A DNA stretch of 64,000 nt from Inia geoffrensis (GCA_036417435.1 CM070903.1:81461501-81525500), one strand, 5' to 3'. Shown: positions 12,052 to 24,341, counted from the stretch's first letter. Notes: generated from the letters alone by a model not told the origin. Made by a program: numbers and translations.

Positions 12052-12423
12052 AGAATGTCATGAAGAACCTAGGGGTAAGACAGGAATAAAGACACAGACC
12101 TACTAGAGAATGGACTTGAGGATATGGGGAAGGGGAAGGGTAAGCTGTGACAAAGTGAGAGAGTGGCGTGGACATATATACACTACCAAACGTAAAATAG
12201 ATGGCTAGTGGGAAGCAGCCGTGTAGCACAGGGAGATCAGCTCAGAGCTTTGTGACCACCTAGAGGGGTGGGATAGGGAGGGTGGGAGGGAGGGAGATGC
12301 AAGAGGGAAGAGATATGGGGACATATGTGTATGTATAACTGATTCACTTTGTTATAAAGCAGAAACTAACACACCATTGTAAAGTAATTATACTCCAATG
12401 AAGATGTAAAAAAAAAAAAAAAA
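12052..12423 (+). mobile_element. L1 LINE 3' end, 5'-truncated
   Basis: The sequence runs from ATGAAGAACCTAGGGGTAAG through the 3' UTR landmark TATGTATAACTGATTCACTT to an A tail at 12408-12423. This is the same family as the 28.18-29.08 kb copy on the other strand. It is fairly young, judging by the intact tail. Confidence 0.9.
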
Positions 12424-12784
12424 GAAGGAATGCAGATGGGCAGGGCCAGCCTGGTTGCAGTTTCCCACCGAGCAGGACTGAGGTCCATCAACTCTGCTTG
12501 AAGGTAACTTCCTCATATTTGTGATGTTTGGAACCCTGAGTCTGCGTCTCCTGCCACGATAGGCCGCAAAACCATTCAAACAAAAACAGAAGGAAGATTG
12601 TATGTCAGCAGAGCACTTTGTAGTTAACACAAGGTGTTCAGATATGTTTTTTGATTTGATTTTCAAACTAGCCTGGACTGGAAATCCATGTCTGTCTCAT
12701 TCATTGTATCCACAGTGTTTGGAGCAGGGAGTGGCACATAGGCTCTAATGCATATTTGTCAAATAAATGAACCCTGTGAGGCCA

Positions 12785-12900
12785 GAAAAGGAATCATTAT
12801 CCGCATTATATATCTGAGGCCCAGAGACTCACAGTTAATAAATGGCAGAGCCAGGACCAGACGGAGACTCCAACCCCAAGGTCATTGCTAGTTATTCTGT
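12785..12900 (-). repeat. MIR SINE fragment
   Basis: Antisense core CTGAGGCCCAGAGACTCACA, then AATGGCAGAGCCAGGACCAG. Confidence 0.65.
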
Positions 12901-14199
12901 TCTCTGATGCTTCTAGGTCACCAGCCTCAGGAAGCAAAGAACCCCAAAGCCATGAGTGTGTGGAGCCGCTGTACAGTGCACAGAAGAGCAGGCAGCAGGG
13001 GTTTTCTAGCAAAGAGAAAGATATTCAAAGAAAACTCAGGACCAAGATGTGGACATTATAGCTGGCATAAAGCTTCATGTCCTCCCTGTGCAGCCAAGGT
13101 GTGTTCCAGCAGGCAGGCACTGGCTGGAAACGTAACGCAGCTCTTCAGCCTCCCCTGGAGCAGAGCTTGAGAATGCAGCCTTTTGCGTGGCTGAAGTGCT
13201 CACAGGAAACCGAGATCCAAAAGCATTACAGTTATATCTAAACTGATCCTTCATGGTCCGCTATTTAGTTATTAGCCATGGTAAGACTCGGGATTCATCA
13301 CTCCTACAACTTCTTCTCTAGGGGAAATAACCAAGAGTTTAGTCTTACCAAAGATTAGAAAGCTAAGGTGCATAGCTGACCACTGAGAGTGAATACATGA
13401 CATTAGGTTCTTAAGGCTGACAAGAACTCTGAGTGGTCCATAGTCTGGGTCCCTCACAAGGTCTGAGAAGCTGCTGAAATAACAGTGTTCTGGAGGACAG
13501 GGTCTATGGCTTCCATCAGATCCTCACAAGGGTCTCTGCTCCAAATCTAGCCACTGAGGATCAGAAATTACCTCCTTAGCCCCCCAGCTGCCCAGCTTTG
13601 GTCAAAGCCCCAGGGATAGGGCATAGATACCTTGCAAGGCAGCCCATCCATTTCCTGTGATCAATACCTACCCCCAGAGAGTGAGGGGTGGGCAGCTTGT
13701 CCCACAAGGACCTGAATAAAACACTTCCCTCCATGTGTCCAGCACATGGGATCAGAACCAGAGCTGCAGCATAACAATGCTGGGACAGCCTCGGAAGTAT
13801 ATCAGTAGGCACCGCGGGGGCTGCTTTTCAAATATGCATATTTAAAGACAACAAATGACTAGCTCCCCCAAAGTGAGGGAGAATTCTTTTTAATAAGAAT
13901 TGCTGCTCATATGTCTCAGAAGAGCCTCTTACATAGAAGCCAGGTCTGGAGCTGGTGGCGTCCATCAGCCCCAGTTCTAATGAACCACCCCCAAGGTGAG
14001 GTTTCAGTGATGGAGGTAAAGCCCCAAGTTTGTGCAAAAATAGATCCTCTCCTGCCATCTGGTGTCTAACACTATTAATGCACCTTTCACAACATACATT
14101 GTATCAAGTTCCCATTTCTGATCTTTTCAAGGGTTTCAGAACTGAACTTAGTTCAAACTCCACCCTTTACTTACATGAAGTCTGGGCTCAGGAATTGTA
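12901..14199. other. unassigned intergenic sequence
   Basis: This is about 1.3 kb free of repeats I know. Open frames of up to 87 residues show no motif. Confidence 0.5.
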
Positions 14200-14260
14200 T
14201 AAGCATGTGTCACACAGCTTATCAGTGGCAGAACCCAGATTGAGACTTAAGCCTTTTTCA
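14200..14260 (-). repeat. MIR SINE fragment
   Basis: CAGTGGCAGAACCCAGATTG is the antisense MIR core edge; little more survives. Confidence 0.45.
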
Positions 14261-14439
14261 CTGTCCTTCAGGAGCTTTTTCCCATCCTGTGCCATGTTCC
14301 GTGTTTAACCTTCCCTATCACTTTGCCCTTTTCCTGGGACAGGAACTTTCCATCTGGAACCAAGGTCCGGGATGACTGTTCTTCTCCATGCTCCCACAGC
14401 TCCCCACACTTCCCTCTGTAACAGCATTCTGCACCCAGA

Positions 14440-14560
14440 TTATCCCCACCAACTTTTCTGTGTCCTTCACTCAACAAGAGGCCCTTGAGAGCAGAGACAG
14501 TTCACATTCCGAACACAGGGCCCAGCCTGGAGCCTAGCGCACGTGAACTGATGAGAGAAG
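14440..14560 (+). repeat. possible L2 3' fragment
   Basis: AGAGGCCCTTGAGAGCAGAG and GGGCCCAGCCTGGAGCCTAG resemble an L2 3' end, weakly. Confidence 0.4.
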
Positions 14561-14839
14561 TCGCCCCTCACCCAGGAAAGCAGCACCCTTGCTGCACCTG
14601 TCATCACGACCATTGTCTTCCTGTTCTGTGCTACGGAACCCCATGCTCCTGGGGTTCTGAAGAGAATGGACATGGGTCCCCTCGTGCAGAGCTCTGGTGG
14701 GTAGGAGGCCCATCCAGGACAATACTGAGTGAGGAATCTTACAAACGGGTGCCCTAAGGGCAAAAAGAGAACATGGTGAGGCTGTCAAGCTCAGGGTAGT
14801 TTCCGAGAATAATGTTCAAGGCAGTTTCTGAGACTTGAA

Positions 14840-15160
14840 GGTGAATTCAGGAAAACCTTGGTGGAGAGCACTTGGGCAGCAGGAACAGCCAGGCCCAGAG
14901 GTGCAAGCAGGCAGGTGTGTTAAGGGTATACCTGGAGTGCAGAGAAATTTGAGAGTTGTGGGGAGAAAAAGCCTAACCCAAGAGCTTCACAAAGGCCAAG
15001 TGACAAAGGTCTTTAATGCTAGGATCTGGGAGCTTAGCCTCAGTTTCCAGGGCCGAGATACCTGTGTAAGGTTTTAAGGAGCAGATCAATGAGATGGGGT
15101 CTGGGCAGCAGTGGGATGGATGAATCAGGAAACATTAGATTAAAGAGTGAGGCCCAGGGG
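14840..15160 (-). repeat. L2 LINE fragment
   Basis: CAGCAGGAACAGCCAGGCCC and GGTTTTAAGGAGCAGATCAA follow antisense L2. The 80-residue open frame is not a gene. Confidence 0.6.
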
Positions 15161-15171
15161 AAGTCTGTAGA

Positions 15172-15366
15172 GCTGCTATTCTCGCACTTCAGTGTGCTTT
15201 AGAATTTCTACGAGACACAGCTTGAATGCAGATTCCTAGGTGCCCTCCAGAGATTCTGATTCGGTAGATCTGGGCTAGGGCCCTGGAATTTGCACTTTCA
15301 GCAAGAAGCAAACTCTTTGGGTGCTTCTGATACAAATGGCTGAAGGGCACACTTGAGAAACCACTG
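15172..15366 (+). mobile_element. MER5A-like DNA transposon fossil
   Basis: The terminal GCTATTCTCGCACTTCAGTG, the core AGAGATTCTGATTCGGTAGA and the end TTGAGAAACCACTGG are the MER5A landmarks. Confidence 0.8.
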
Positions 15367-16289
15367 GAGGAGAGAGCAGAGGTCGGAGGTCAACAAGTAG
15401 GGGATGGGAAGTGTAGGAGATGAGATGCCTCCCAGTGGTCCTTGAGGGAAAACAGTTGGGGGACGGGAAAGGGAAGGGAGAAGCTGCCCCTGAAAAACCA
15501 AAAGAAGAGTGCTTTCAGAAGGAGAGGCCAGTTCCCCCAAACAAACTCAATGGTATGAACAGAAAACAGGGTTGGTCAGATTTGGGCAACTTAATCTATA
15601 CTCTGCTTTTTATATATTTTTTAAGTCATTCATTTGCAAACCTTGATATTTTAACTATAATTGGAAACCAATCTTCGTATTCTATCTCCAATCTGATTAC
15701 ACTGATTTCGCCAAGTGAAACTCACAAACCTCCCTTACCACCTGGGAGATCTTTGCAAGACTAAAGAATCCTAAAACTTCACCCCCTCGGAGGTCTTGGG
15801 GGTGAGGTGGGGAGCTGTCCATGAATCATCCTCATGATCAGTTAGGTTTGGAAGTCTTTGGATGTGTCTGATTCCCATCCTAAGCTACTAAGGAGAGACA
15901 GAACGTTTTTCCTTGCACTTCACGATCATTCAGAGCTATCAGATTACGCCTTTGGTGAATATGACAAACTACATGCTTGAAAGTATGGCTAATTATGGTC
16001 TACTAATAGCATTCGTTGGTGTTGCATAATGTTGGAAGACTTGCTTAGATTTATAAACTCCTTTTCTTAAAAAAGTTTAGTTTTCAGTATAAATCTAATC
16101 ACTATATATCTATTCTTTCTAATCTTTTCAAATGACTGTAGTTATGAGTAGTATATCTATGTGCAATGATTCTGTGGATGTTATGAAGAGAGACAAATAA
16201 GACAGTAAGAGGTGGTTTGGAACTAACTCATCACACCCAAAGAACACATCACAAATGAACAAATCATGTACCATCTTTATCTTTCAGGT
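15367..16289. other. unassigned intergenic sequence
   Basis: No repeat recognised. The 114-residue open frame at 15420 has no domain features. Confidence 0.5.
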
Positions 16290-16940
16290 TTAATTTTATT
16301 AGTTGTCATGTCTCTTTGAGTTATAATTTACATATTATAAAGTTCACCCATTGTAAGTGTACAATTTGATGATGTTTAGCTAATTTATAGGGCTGTGTAA
16401 CCATCACCACAGTTTCAGAACACTGCTGTCACTCCACAAAGTTCCCCCATGCCTGTTAGCAGCCCTACAGCCCAAATAAACCTCCGAGCTGCTTTCTGTC
16501 TCTAATGTTTTGCCTTTTCTAGAAATTTCATGTAAATGGAAACACAAAGTATTTAGTCTTTCACGTTCGTCTTCTTTCACTTAACATAATGTTCATGAGG
16601 ATCGTCCTTGTGGTTAACAAGTACACATAGTTCGCGCCTTACTTTTAGCTCTTACATTTCAATCTAAGATCTATTTTTAATTCATTTTTGTGTATCACGT
16701 GAAGTAAGGGTGTAAGTGTATACATGTATGTATGTATGTCTGGATGGATGGATGTCTGGATGGATTTTTGCATATGGATATCCAGTTGTGCCACCACCTA
16801 AAAAGGCTATCTTTCCTCACTGAATTGCCTTGGCACCTTGGTTGGAAATCACTTGACCATAAATGCGTAGGTTTATTTCTGGACTCTTTCTGCTGGTCCA
16901 TTAATCTACATGTCTATCCTTGTAGGAAGGGTAAGCATTG
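16290..16940 (-). mobile_element. old L1 LINE, 3' UTR and ORF2 end
   Basis: The plus strand shows the antisense L1M pattern GTGTAACCATCACCACAG and, further right, GGATATCCAGTTGTGCCACC with GACCATAAATGCGTAGG, the antisense ORF2 core. A GGAT microsatellite (16721-16765) has grown inside it. Confidence 0.8.
16721..16765. repeat. GTAT/GGAT microsatellite
   Basis: Short runs of GTAT then GGAT inside an old L1. Confidence 0.85.
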
Positions 16941-16964
16941 ATCTGTGAAAACTTTGTTTCAGTT

Positions 16965-17022
16965 TTATATATTTATATATATATATACATACATACATAC
17001 ATATATATACACAAACACACAC
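16965..17022. repeat. TA/CATA/CA microsatellite
   Basis: TATATATA, then CATACATACATA, then CACACA. Confidence 0.88.
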
Positions 17023-17189
17023 TAGATTACTGTGTAAAATGTATTTCTTACTAAGGATTGTGGTAAAGATATTTTCTTGAAAAATATTTATCTAGGCATT
17101 GCCAGATAATATTCACAATAAGATATAAAAAAGGGGCCCTAGAATAGTCTATCGGGATGCATAAGGATGGTGGAGCATGAGTGCAGCCT

Positions 17190-17275
17190 CACACTTCACA
17201 GAAGGGGAAACTGAGGCCCAGGGGCGGTGGGAAGGAAGTAATTTACCCAAAGTTACACCAGAATGCAACCCAGGT
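17190..17275 (-). repeat. MIR SINE fragment
   Basis: GGGGAAACTGAGGCCCAGGG and AATTTACCCAAAGTTACACC are the antisense MIR core. Confidence 0.7.
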
Positions 17276-17954
17276 GTCCTTCCTGGAAGCCCCCATCTTC
17301 CCAATGCACCAGCTCTTCCTCCCTGTTCTTTGGCAACTCCTTAAGCCATTTCCACCCAGCCCTCCACTGAAGTCGTGCTGGCAGCAGCTGGCAGAGCCCT
17401 CGTGGGCATGCAGCTTGGCAGGAGTCTCCCTCTTTCCTCAGCCTCCCCTATGAGACTCACTGAAAACAGTCTCCGCAGGCACTGCATTGCCAGCAGGGCT
17501 GCCCCAGATGACTGTTCCCTGTGCTCCTGCCCCTCCCTTTCCAGGGACAATAGAATTGGCTTTTCTTCAAGGACTCTTCTCAGAATGGAAAAAAGAAAGC
17601 CGTGCCATCGATGTCAAATGGCTCTTACGCAACAGCGGCATCTTGATGAGAATCGTGTAAATAACCCCAGAACATATGGATTGTATTTCCCTCAATTTAC
17701 CCGGGAATGTAATAAGTCATGGCCATGGAGTAAGGCTGCTACCCGGCCCTGGCACTCAGAACACTGGAAAAACTCGTCTACCCCCACCCCAGGGACCTCT
17801 TAGCCGGGAACTCTCCTATCCACCTCAAGTTCCAAGGACATCTGCCCTCAGCAAGGCACAGGCTGTGCTGAGTCATGCTGACAGCATCCCAGGCAGACCC
17901 TGACGCCGTCCTTCACAGAAAGATTGTGCTTCTAACCACACAAACTGGGCAGAA
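17276..17954. other. unassigned intergenic sequence, candidate conserved block
   Basis: Repeat-free and moderately GC-rich. The stretch 17530-17730 is the most complex, and the 142-residue open frame at 17375 has no recognisable motif. Confidence 0.4.
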
Positions 17955-18095
17955 GATCTGCTCATTAGTTCATTCATTCATCAATCCATTCAACTAGTAT
18001 TTATTGAGCACTGTTGTGGGGGGCGGGTGGGGGGAGTAGAAATATCACAGCGAACAAGAAATCACAGTCCTGCTCTCAAGTCCAGTGAAAGGACT
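17955..18095 (-). repeat. L2 LINE 3' end
   Basis: TCATTCATTCATCAATCCAT with AGTATTTATTGAGCACTGTT is the antisense L2 terminus, and ACAGTCCTGCTCTCAAG lies further in. Confidence 0.7.
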
Positions 18096-18499
18096 TTCTA
18101 GCACTCCAAGTTATCAAAGCTTTTGAATAGGGGTGAGTTCCCAGCAGAGGCTGATAGAGACTCAAGCATCAAATGAAGAATTGGGTGGCTGATTTCCAAG
18201 ATTCCTCCCAAGCGCAAGGTTTCACGAGGTTTTAAGTTCTTGGAACACTGCCAGTGCTCCTCTGCTGCCTGTGCAGGTATCTTTGGATGGCACCTGCAGA
18301 AGCTTAGACCCAGAGGTTTTTGTTTTAAGGCCGCCTGGGCAGTCCCTGGAGAAGAAATAGTGGGTCCAGGAAAAGCAGATGCCCATCTTTCCTGCTGAGA
18401 AAACCCTTTCCACTTTTATTTTTATATCCTGTCTTTTCTGTCTCTTCAGAAGAGATTTGAGAACTTTCTCCTTTGTGAGGAAGATGAATCTGAAGAGTA
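18096..18499. other. unassigned intergenic sequence
   Basis: No repeat recognised. The minus-strand 112-residue frame has no family motif. Confidence 0.5.
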
Positions 18500-18790
18500 A
18501 AACAAAAACACACAAGCATAAAAGTTCTGGACAAAATGTTTCCATTGGGGGAAACTCCATAAAGGATGCACAGGATGCTCTGTAGTATTTCCTATAACTG
18601 AATGTAAATCTACAATTACTTCAAAGTAAAAAGTGTAATTAACTCACCCAAAACTTTTTGATTAGTATACTACACATATGTAAGATGTTACCTTTAGGGG
18701 AAAAGCAGTGAGGGACTTAAGGATATCTATACTTTTTTCCAACTTTTCTGTAAATCTGAAGTTAATTCAAAATAAAAAGTTTGAAAACAA
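18500..18790 (+). mobile_element. old L1 3' ends, two in tandem
   Basis: Two successive copies of the old L1 3' terminus end in TTCAAAGTAAAAAGT (about 18620-18634) and TTCAAAATAAAAAGTT (about 18767-18782). Either two insertions lie side by side or one 3' end is duplicated. Confidence 0.6.
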
Positions 18791-18852
18791 GTTTTGAAAT
18801 GCAAGAAAATGCTTTTGATTTTCTTGCATTTTAAAGGGTTGGGGACAGAACA

Positions 18853-18970
18853 CGGGGTTAGGAATTAGTAGACACTGACTTTCTGTGTGATCCTGGGTAA
18901 GTCCTTTCTCCTCTCTGGCCCTCAGTTTCCCCATCTGTACAGTGCAGGTGTTCCACAAGACGATAATGTT
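18853..18970 (+). repeat. MIR SINE
   Basis: TGTGTGATCCTGGGTAAGTC and CCCTCAGTTTCCCCATCTGT are clear MIR core. Confidence 0.8.
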
Positions 18971-19228
18971 CTATCCTATCTATGGTCGTACATTTATGGT
19001 CCTGTATTGCTATCACTCTCACCCTATTCTCTCTACCCTTTCCCAGCCCAACCTCTCAGTCTCCATCCATAATGCAGGGATAAATAACATTTACTTTTTT
19101 TTAAAAAATTTAAATTAAAAGTGAAAGGAAACAGTGGATGCCAGGTACCTGCTTAGTAGTAAGTACTCAGTAAGTGTGGGATTCCTACCCCTTGCCTCTT
19201 CCTTTCCCACAGAACAGAGCTGTCTCTG

Positions 19229-19400
19229 AGCTCCTCCCCCTTCCCCCCATCCACCTCCACAAACCCCTCCCTCTCCATCTCCCACTCCCCACCCCGTCTG
19301 CATTCCTCTGTCCAGCCATCTCCCTGTACCCACCGCCATCCTCCTCCCCACTCCTTCCTTCTCCCCCTCCCCCTCCTCATCCCCCTCCCCCTCCCCACCA
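19229..19400. repeat. C/T-rich polypyrimidine tract
   Basis: About 170 bases of almost pure C and T on the plus strand, with CCCCCT and CCCTCC units. The Pro/Leu-rich and Gly/Glu/Arg-rich open frames over it are low-complexity artefacts. Confidence 0.85.
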
Positions 19401-19517
19401 TCTGTGCCTGGAACTAGCACATAGCCTTTAACCACAACTTGGGGGGCTCTCACTGTGCTTGTCAAGAAGCAGAGCTGAATACTCAGGCCCTCAGCTTCCT
19501 TTTGCATTGTTTCCCTA

Positions 19518-19722
19518 GAACAGTGGTTTTCACACTTTGGGTGCATCAGAATTACCTGGGGAGCTTCTTAAAACGCAGATTGCTGGGGCCTGCCCCTGGA
19601 GTTCCCATTCAGTAGGCCTGGTGCCAGACTTCAGAGAATGTGGGTCTCCAGCAAGTTCTCAGGTGATACTGCTGCTAGCAGGGGTTCCCTGCAAACCCAG
19701 AGGAGAGCTAGAGGCCCCATGT
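19518..19722 (+). mobile_element. MER5A DNA transposon fossil
   Basis: AACAGTGGTTTTCACACTTT, CAGAATTACCTGGGGAGCTT and CAAGTTCTCAGGTGATACTG appear in MER5A order. This is the best preserved copy in the window. The open frame across it is not a gene. Confidence 0.85.
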
Positions 19723-20204
19723 TCCAGAGGAAAAGCAGACTTGCCAGGGAGCTTGGCCCTAAGGCCTGAAGCCAAGGAGGAGAAGGAGATGCAGGCCTGA
19801 CAGATGGGACGGGGTCTGATAGGAGATCAGGGCAGGGGCCGCCCCCCACCCCAGGAGAGGGGTTTCTCCAGCTTTTTTCTCCCTTCCCACCTGAAATGAA
19901 GCACTGCCCCCACCCCCGCACCCCTCACTCCCACCCCTGGGAAGTCTCCAGAGCCAGGTGAGGACAGGCCCAAGCTGAAGTGCTGACTGCCAGGGCAAAG
20001 GGAAGGAAAGGGAGCAGTGTGGGAACATCTCCAAAGCCCAGGCCTCACAAGCTGGCAGGGGAGTGGAATGGAGTCCATTTCAGACAGGTTTGCTGGGGGC
20101 GTGTTCCTAGTGGTTGGGGGACTGCGTAAGTAGAAGTTTGCCTGTGGCTGTATTTGTCAAGACGCCTGTGTGCTCTAGTGGAAAGTGAGGTGGGAGATGA
20201 AGAA
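19723..20204. other. unassigned GC-rich intergenic sequence
   Basis: Purine-rich and repeat-free, with overlapping open frames on the minus strand lacking motifs. Confidence 0.5.
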
Positions 20205-20345
20205 GGAGAAGAATAGCCAACTTTTATTAATTAACTTTTATTAAGTATTTAAGTAAGTGCCAGGGCCTGAGTAAGCACATTTTAGTCTCCACGAAGTAGG
20301 TATTATCCCCGTTCTCACATAGTAACTGTCCCTCAGTTATGCAGG
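20205..20345 (-). repeat. MIR SINE fragment
   Basis: AAGTAAGTGCCAGGGCCTGA and GAAGTAGGTATTATCCCCGT follow antisense MIR from its 3' end. Confidence 0.65.
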
Positions 20346-20429
20346 TACCCACCCCAGCCGACGCCTGTCATGTCACAGCCAAACTGTGCTCTCTGCACTG
20401 TCATGACCTCTTCGGCTCTGCACCCCCTA

Positions 20430-20510
20430 CAAGCGGTGAGACTTTGACCAAGTCAATTTTTCTGAGCCCCAGTGTCTCTGCCAGTAAAAAAAAAAAAAAA
20501 AAAAAAAAAA
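20430..20510 (+). repeat. MIR core with 25-base A run
   Basis: TTGACCAAGTCAATTTTTCT and GAGCCCCAGTGTCTCTGCCA are MIR core. They run into 25 consecutive A at 20486-20510, an expansion or a separate A-tail. Confidence 0.55.
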
Positions 20511-20989
20511 GTCAATATTGTGTGCTCCCAAAAGAATTTTGAGGCACAGGTAAACATCGAGGTGAAATGCAGGTAGCTGTGCTGTGTGTATCTCAGCCCC
20601 CCCACCTAAAGGTCAATAGCAATGACCCTGGCCTCTGACATTCACGGGATAGTAGCCACTTAGAGGTCTTACACGTGGTTCTGGGCACCACTGGGTTAAC
20701 ATTTCATCCTGTTTAAATAAAACCATTACTCACCAGTGTAACTAATGTTTTTTTATTACTAATTCCAAAACCATTACACTGTGGAGCCAGAGTTTAAAAA
20801 GAATTTAACTGAAGAACAAAACATGCCCAGTAGCATTGCCTATTTTATAAATAATTTCTGTTCCAAATTCTAACTTGGTGCAGCTTTTTTGGTATATTTC
20901 ATTTTTCAGTGTGTGATATAATATGTTTTCATTGTATCCCTGTGCAGAATCCTGAAACATTCATAAAAATAAGAACAAAAATAATAATC
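20511..20989. other. unassigned intergenic sequence
   Basis: The right part is AT-rich. No gene or repeat recognised. Confidence 0.5.
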
Positions 20990-21115
20990 CTTCTCATTTT
21001 TACAGCACCAAATGGTAGGCTGAATGACCACTCATGTCCTCTTGTTACAGATGAGGAAACGGGCCCAGGCAAGTAACATAGGACACTCAAGTTCTTAATG
21101 CTAAATCCATCCATC
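20990..21115 (-). repeat. MIR SINE fragment
   Basis: TTGTTACAGATGAGGAAACG followed by GGCCCAGGCAAGTAACATAG. Confidence 0.65.
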
Positions 21116-21579
21116 CAGGTAGCATGGGTGCAGACCCAGTGCTCTTTGTTTTGTCCATACTACTTCCACAGAACATTTGAGAAAAGAGCATGCCACCCTA
21201 CCCAGCAGTATCAGTGCAGCCCTCTTTTCATATGAGTGTGTATAGCCATCCACTGGGAAATGCTCCCTTAGAACCAACACCCATCCCAACCCCCAGCTGC
21301 TAATTTTATAGAGCCATTTCTCAGGCTCTGGGAATGACTTTGGGTGGCCTTGACCAACCAGCTGTGTTGTGGAGCTTTGTTGATTGTATTCTCTGTAAGC
21401 AGGTCTCTGAGGAGTTGTATGGTTTCACAGGGCTCCAGGAGTTTCCTGTTAAGACCATTGTCCCAGAAAGAGTCTGGAATGACTTTCAAGTGACTTAATT
21501 TTTTTTTCTCAGAAATATAAGTATGAGGCATTTCCTGGAGTGTGTACTTATATGTCCTCTATTTTCTTGATAGACAGCA
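21116..21579. other. unassigned intergenic sequence
   Basis: Repeat-free; no motif in the minus-strand 87-residue frame. Confidence 0.5.
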
Positions 21580-21775
21580 GAATGTTGTGGTTAACATTAG
21601 AGACTCTAGAGAAATGTGAATGTCACTTTGTCACTTGTTGGGTGTATGACATTGGAAAACTTAAATTTTTCTGATCCTCAGTCTCCAGGTCTGTATAATG
21701 CAAATAATAATAATGCTTAACTCAGAAGGTTGCTGGCATAAACTAAGTGCTTGATATATGTGAACTGTCATCTTA
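21580..21775 (+). repeat. MIR SINE
   Basis: TTGGGTGTATGACATTGGAA and TGATCCTCAGTCTCCAGGTC, with the tail AACTAAGTGCTTGATATATG. Confidence 0.65.
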
Positions 21776-23050
21776 ATTATGCCTTTCTTCACACTCAAAA
21801 TAATATAGACCCTTCTGCTTCTGTGAGAATATTTTTTAAAACAAAGGCAAGGTGAAGACTTTTCCAGATATGTAGTTTTAAAGAATTCATCACCAGCAGA
21901 CCCACACTAAAAGAAATATTAAAGGAACTCCTTCAGGCAGAAGGAAAATAATACCAAATGGAAATATGAATATACACAAAGAAATGAGAGCACCAGAAAT
22001 GGCAACTACCTGGGTAAATACAGAAGATTTTTAAAATTATTTAAATCTATTTTACAGATAATTATCTGTTTAAATAAAATAATACCAATGTACCAAGGGG
22101 CTCAAGACACATGTATAAGGAAAATTAATGACAGCAATCATATAGTGACATGAAGGGGAAAGTGGAAGTACATTCTTTAAGGTTCTTATAATACACATTA
22201 AGTTGTATAATGTCATTTGAAAGTAGACTGTAATAAGTTAAAACCCCAAGCAACAGTAAAATAACAAAACAAAGAATTATAGCTAATAAGCCAACAAAGT
22301 AGATAAAATGAAATAAAAACAAATATACTAATTCTAGTCTAAATTAATCTGAAAGGGAAAAAAAAACAAAGAAAACAAGGGACAGATGAGACAAATAGGA
22401 TACAAAGAGCTGTATGATAAACTCAACCTCAACCAAATAATAATCACATTAAGTGTAAATGGTCTAAATTGGACAAAATTGAAAGGCAGAGGTTTTCAGA
22501 TTAAATAAAGAAGCAAGACCCAACTATACGCTTTGTACAAGAAATGCATTTTAAATATAAAGATAGAGATAGATTAAAAGGAAAAAGGTAGGAAAAGATA
22601 TACCATGCTAACACGAATTAAAGGAAAGTTGGAGTGGCTATATTAATGCCAGACAAGTAGATTTCAGAACAAAGAATATCACCAGGGATAAAGAAGATCA
22701 TAATGGTAAACAAAAGAATTAATTCACAAAGAGGATATAACAATCTTAAGTTTACACATCTAATTACAGAACTCCAAAATATATGAAACCAAACCTGACA
22801 GAACTGCAATGAGAAGTAGAAAAGTTGACAATATAGTTAGAGATTTTAACATTCCTCCCTAAATAATTGATAGAACAGGGAGAAAGAAAATCAGTAACTA
22901 TATTGGCCACTTAAATAACATGATCAGCCAACCTGTCATTTAAAGACAACTCCATTCAACCACAGCAGAATATACATGCCTTTTAAGTGCATGTGAAATA
23001 TTTACCAAGATAGATCATATTTCAGGGCTAAAACCAATCTCAGTAAATTT

Positions 23051-23118
23051 TTTTTTAACATCTTTATTGGGGTATAATTGCTTTACAATTGTGTGTTATT
23101 TTCTGCTTTATAACAAAG
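23051..23118 (-). mobile_element. very short L1 3' end insertion with TSD
   Basis: This 68-base insert is the complement of an L1 3' terminus (ATTGGGGTATAATTGCTTTA). CTCAGTAAATTT at 23039-23050 is repeated exactly at 23119-23130. It shows extreme 5' truncation during reverse transcription. Confidence 0.88.
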
Positions 23119-24220
23119 CTCAGTAAATTTAAAATGATTCAAGTCATACAAAGTAGATTCTCTGACCAAAATGGAATTAAATTTGAAATCAATAACAGAA
23201 TAATTTATGGAAAATTACCAAATATTTGGAAACCAAATAGCACATTTTTAAATAACCAGAAGTCAAAAAATAAAAAGAAAATGTTAAATGAGTAAAAACA
23301 AAAACACAGCATATAGATATGTGTGGGATGCTGCTGAAGCAGAACTTATGGGGAAATTTATAGCACTAAAGATCAAACCAAAATTAAACTCAAAGTAAAC
23401 AGAAGAAAGAAAATACTAAAGATTTGGGAATAAATCCACAAAATACCCAACACAGATATGTTGGAAAAAAATCAATGAAATCAAGAGCAGCCTCTTTGAG
23501 GAGGTAATAAAGTTGACAAACTTCTATATAAACTGGTCAGCACAAAAAGAGAGAAGACACAAATACCAAATTCTGGAATAAAGGAAGTGACATTACTAAA
23601 GATTTTACAAATACTAAAAGTACAATAAAGGAATACTATGATGAACAATGTTATATCCATAAAGTTGACAACATAGATAAAATGGACAAATTCCTTAAAA
23701 AACACAAAAGTTTACTCAAGATGAAACAGATAACTTGTATAGCCTTTTATCTATTAAAGAAATTGAATTTGTAGTTAAAAATCTTCCCACAGAGGAGAGG
23801 GAGGGGGGAAACTCAGGCCTACATAACTTCACTGTATTAAGAAACACTTAAGAAAGAAATAATACCAATTAGAAAATTGAAGAGAAGGAAATACTTCTCA
23901 GCTCATTCTGAGGCCAGTGTTTTCCTGATACCAAAATCAGATAAAAATGTTATAAGAAAACTTCATACCAGTGTCCCTCAAAACCATATATAAAATAATT
24001 ATTAACAAAATTTTATCAAATTAAATTCAACATTACACAAAAATGATAATATATCATGACCAAGTGGAGTTAATGCAAGATTAACTTTCTGGAAAAGTCA
24101 AGAAAATAAACCAATGTAACTTACCATATTTTTAATATGGTAAATTTTTAACATTGACATTTTAAATATTAACAAATTAAAAATGAAAAATCATATGATC
24201 ATGTCAATAAAGGCAGAAAA

Positions 24221-24341
24221 GGGAATTCCCTGGATGTCCAGTGGTTAGGACTCCATGTTTCCATTTCCCGGGCCTGGGGCCCTATCCCTGGTCAGCAACT
24301 AAGATCCCACAAGCCATGCAGCATGGCCAAAAAAATTAATA
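24221..24341 (+). repeat. older CHR-like SINE (GGGAATTCCCTGG type) with TSD
   Basis: The head GGGAATTCCCTGG and the body ending GGCCAAAAAAATTAATAAA identify an older, shorter CHR relative. It is inserted in a fossil L1. The flanking duplication AATAAAGGCAGAAAA (24206-24220) recurs at 24342-24356 with one mismatch, so the edges are well fixed. Confidence 0.88.
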
